From contig JAQBNJ010000552.1 in NCBI GenBank assembly GCA_028288645.1, positions 1-5,979 of the forward strand: a DNA stretch of 5,979 nucleotides. Reading direction: 5' to 3'. The notes below the pieces were generated by a model, which worked only from the letters and a program-made list of their open reading frames with translations, searched no databases and was not told where the DNA came from. Both the position numbers and the translations under genes were made by a program. This DNA is from Sediminibacterium sp. (lineage in GTDB: Bacteria; Bacteroidota; Bacteroidia; Chitinophagales; Chitinophagaceae). Below, piece by piece: positions 4,993 to 5,979 of this stretch (position 1 is the stretch's first letter; each line of letters begins with the position of its first letter).

Positions 4993-5020
4993 AAAAAAAG
5001 CCCGCTCAAAAAGAACGGGC
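4993..5020 (-). terminator. Rho-independent terminator of the recQ-like gene
   Basis: On the minus strand GCCCGTTC (5020-5013) pairs with GAGCGGGC (5007-5000) across a TTTTT loop, eight base pairs with one G-U, followed by seven T (4999-4993). It starts 28 bases after the recQ stop codon. Confidence 0.9.
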
Positions 5021-5048
5021 CTATCACAAAATAGTATTCAATCAACCA

Positions 5049-5979
5049 TCAATTCCCAAACACACTCAAAAACTTGATCCGCATAATTTTCAACTGCTCC
5101 CAGTTATAATTATTCTCACTCAATTCTTCCTGCGCTATTTGCAGAGATGAGGTTTGACAACCTTTAAAATAATCAATGATCTCTTCCTGGTCGTATTCAT
5201 CCAGCCATTCGTCGATGGCGTAGTCGAGGTTGAGTTTGGTGCCGCTGGCGGCGATGGTTTCCATTTCTTCGAGGAGCTCATCGAGTTTGAGGCTCTTGTT
5301 TTTCGCGATGGTCTCTAATGGAATTTTTTTATCAACGTTCTGGATGATGTAAATTTTGTTGTTGGCTTTATTGGCCACGCTCTTCATTACAAAATCATCG
5401 GGCTTCTCAATATCATTTTCCTCAACATATTTTGCAATGAGTTCTACAAACGGCTTGCCGTATTTAATGGCTTTGCCTTTGCTTACGCCCTGGCATTTTT
5501 CCATTTCTTCCAGCGTAGTGGGATAGATGGTGGCCATATCCTGCAATGAATTCTCGAGGAAGATCACGAATGGCGGGAGGCTTTTTTTCTTTGCCTCTAC
5601 TCCACGCAGTTCTTTCAGCATCTCGAATAATTTGTCATCCGCTGCTGCGCCGGTTTGTGAGGCATTCTCTCCTTCATCTTCATCAAACTGTGCATCTTCA
5701 AATAAATTGTTCAGCACAATTTTAAAGGATGTTGGTTTCTTTATAAACTTCTCTCCTTTGTCTGTGAGCTTGAGTAAGCCGTATTCTTCAATATCTTTTT
5801 TGATAAGGTTTTCCAGCAACATCTGTCTAACCATACTGTTCAGCAAATGCGCCTCGGTATTGCTGCTGATACCGAAAACGGGCAAAGCATCATGACGGTA
5901 AATATTGATCTGTGGCGTGAGTTTGCCCATGGCTACGTTCACTACGTAATCGGTAGTAAAACGTTCGTCGAGCGCTTTG
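5049..5979 (-). CDS. recQ: RecQ-family ATP-dependent DNA helicase, C-terminal part (partial)
   Basis: The frame is open to the window edge and gives 309 visible residues before the TGA stop, so the 5' part with the helicase motor is missing. It begins DERFTTDYVVNVAMGKLTPQI, the last part of the RQC winged-helix domain, which binds duplex DNA at the fork. The GTG at 5940-5942 lies inside this conserved stretch and is not the start. After an acidic linker comes an HRDC domain (about visible residues 114-190: KLFEMLKELRGVEAKKKSLPPFVIF and later a TLEEMEKCQGVSKGKAIKYG segment), which helps bind DNA. A helix-rich C-terminal extension of about 110 residues follows and ends in SVFGN; a helix-turn-helix of the type found at the end of Bacteroidota RecQs is likely. 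RecQ helicases unwind 3'-5' and act in recombination and fork repair. The gene ends at a strong terminator and converges on the RAYT element region. The family call is firm; which RecQ paralog it is cannot be told. Confidence 0.92.
   Translation of the reverse strand, partial: KALDERFTTDYVVNVAMGKLTPQINIYRHDALPVFGISSNTEAHLLNSMVRQMLLENLIKKDIEEYGLLKLTDKGEKFIKKPTSFKIVLNNLFEDAQFDEDEGENASQTGAAADDKLFEMLKELRGVEAKKKSLPPFVIFLENSLQDMATIYPTTLEEMEKCQGVSKGKAIKYGKPFVELIAKYVEENDIEKPDDFVMKSVANKANNKIYIIQNVDKKIPLETIAKNKSLKLDELLEEMETIAASGTKLNLDYAIDEWLDEYDQEEIIDYFKGCQTSSLQIAQEELSENNYNWEQLKIMRIKFLSVFGN

Noticed and set aside
5527..5895. Serine-rich plus-strand open frame of 122 codons
   Set aside because: It is the antisense shadow of the RecQ HRDC and linker coding sequence.
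5049..5942. A complete 297-residue protein starting at GTG 5942
   Set aside because: The frame stays open to the window edge and the preceding codons (DERFTTDYVV) continue the conserved RQC domain, so it is a truncated view of recQ.

Overview
The window looks like a chromosomal accessory stretch from a member of Bacteroidota, probably close to the Chitinophagaceae. The basis is protein style: an ExbD with the Bacteroidota-type LTPMVDLGFLLITFFIFTT segment, a protein resembling a type IX secretion sorting domain, a RecQ with a long C-terminal extension after HRDC, start codons without clear Shine-Dalgarno sequences, and short TGTTCAATATT intergenic repeats. This assignment is inferred from family resemblance, not from a search.

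Layout, left to right. Positions 1-141 hold a cluster of 12-bp repeats and a good minus-strand terminator. Three minus-strand genes follow when read from right to left: a small XRE-type regulator (1126-1491, GTG start), a lone ExbD/TolR-type protein (544-1053), and an 84-residue protein that resembles a stand-alone T9SS type A sorting domain (142-396). The exbD-like stop codon lies inside a perfect 21-bp inverted repeat, and a second terminator-like hairpin sits just before the small gene.

Divergent from the XRE gene, a 172-bp intergenic region (1492-1663) leads into one large plus-strand gene (1664-4078, 804 aa). It appears to be a single-chain restriction-modification enzyme of type IIG architecture: an N-terminal PD-(D/E)XK-like nuclease, then an N6-adenine methyltransferase with DMCCGVGNL and NPPY motifs, then a presumed target-recognition region. 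The intergenic region carries three copies of a TGTCTTTA core plus a perfect 17-bp palindrome, which makes it a plausible binding platform for the XRE protein. This would resemble controller-protein regulation of restriction-modification systems, though that link is inference.

Positions 4085-4747 form a REP-associated tyrosine transposase (RAYT) element. A 157-aa HUH/Y1 transposase (minus strand) is bracketed by two inverted two-hairpin REP units. A third unit of the same design, without a transposase, lies at 4924-4990. The transposase stop codon is provided by one of its own REP hairpins, and the third unit runs directly into the terminator of the next gene.

The right edge (5049-5979, minus strand) is the C-terminal part of a RecQ-family DNA helicase (end of RQC, then HRDC, then a C-terminal extension). 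The gene continues past the window. No tRNA, rRNA or CRISPR array was seen.
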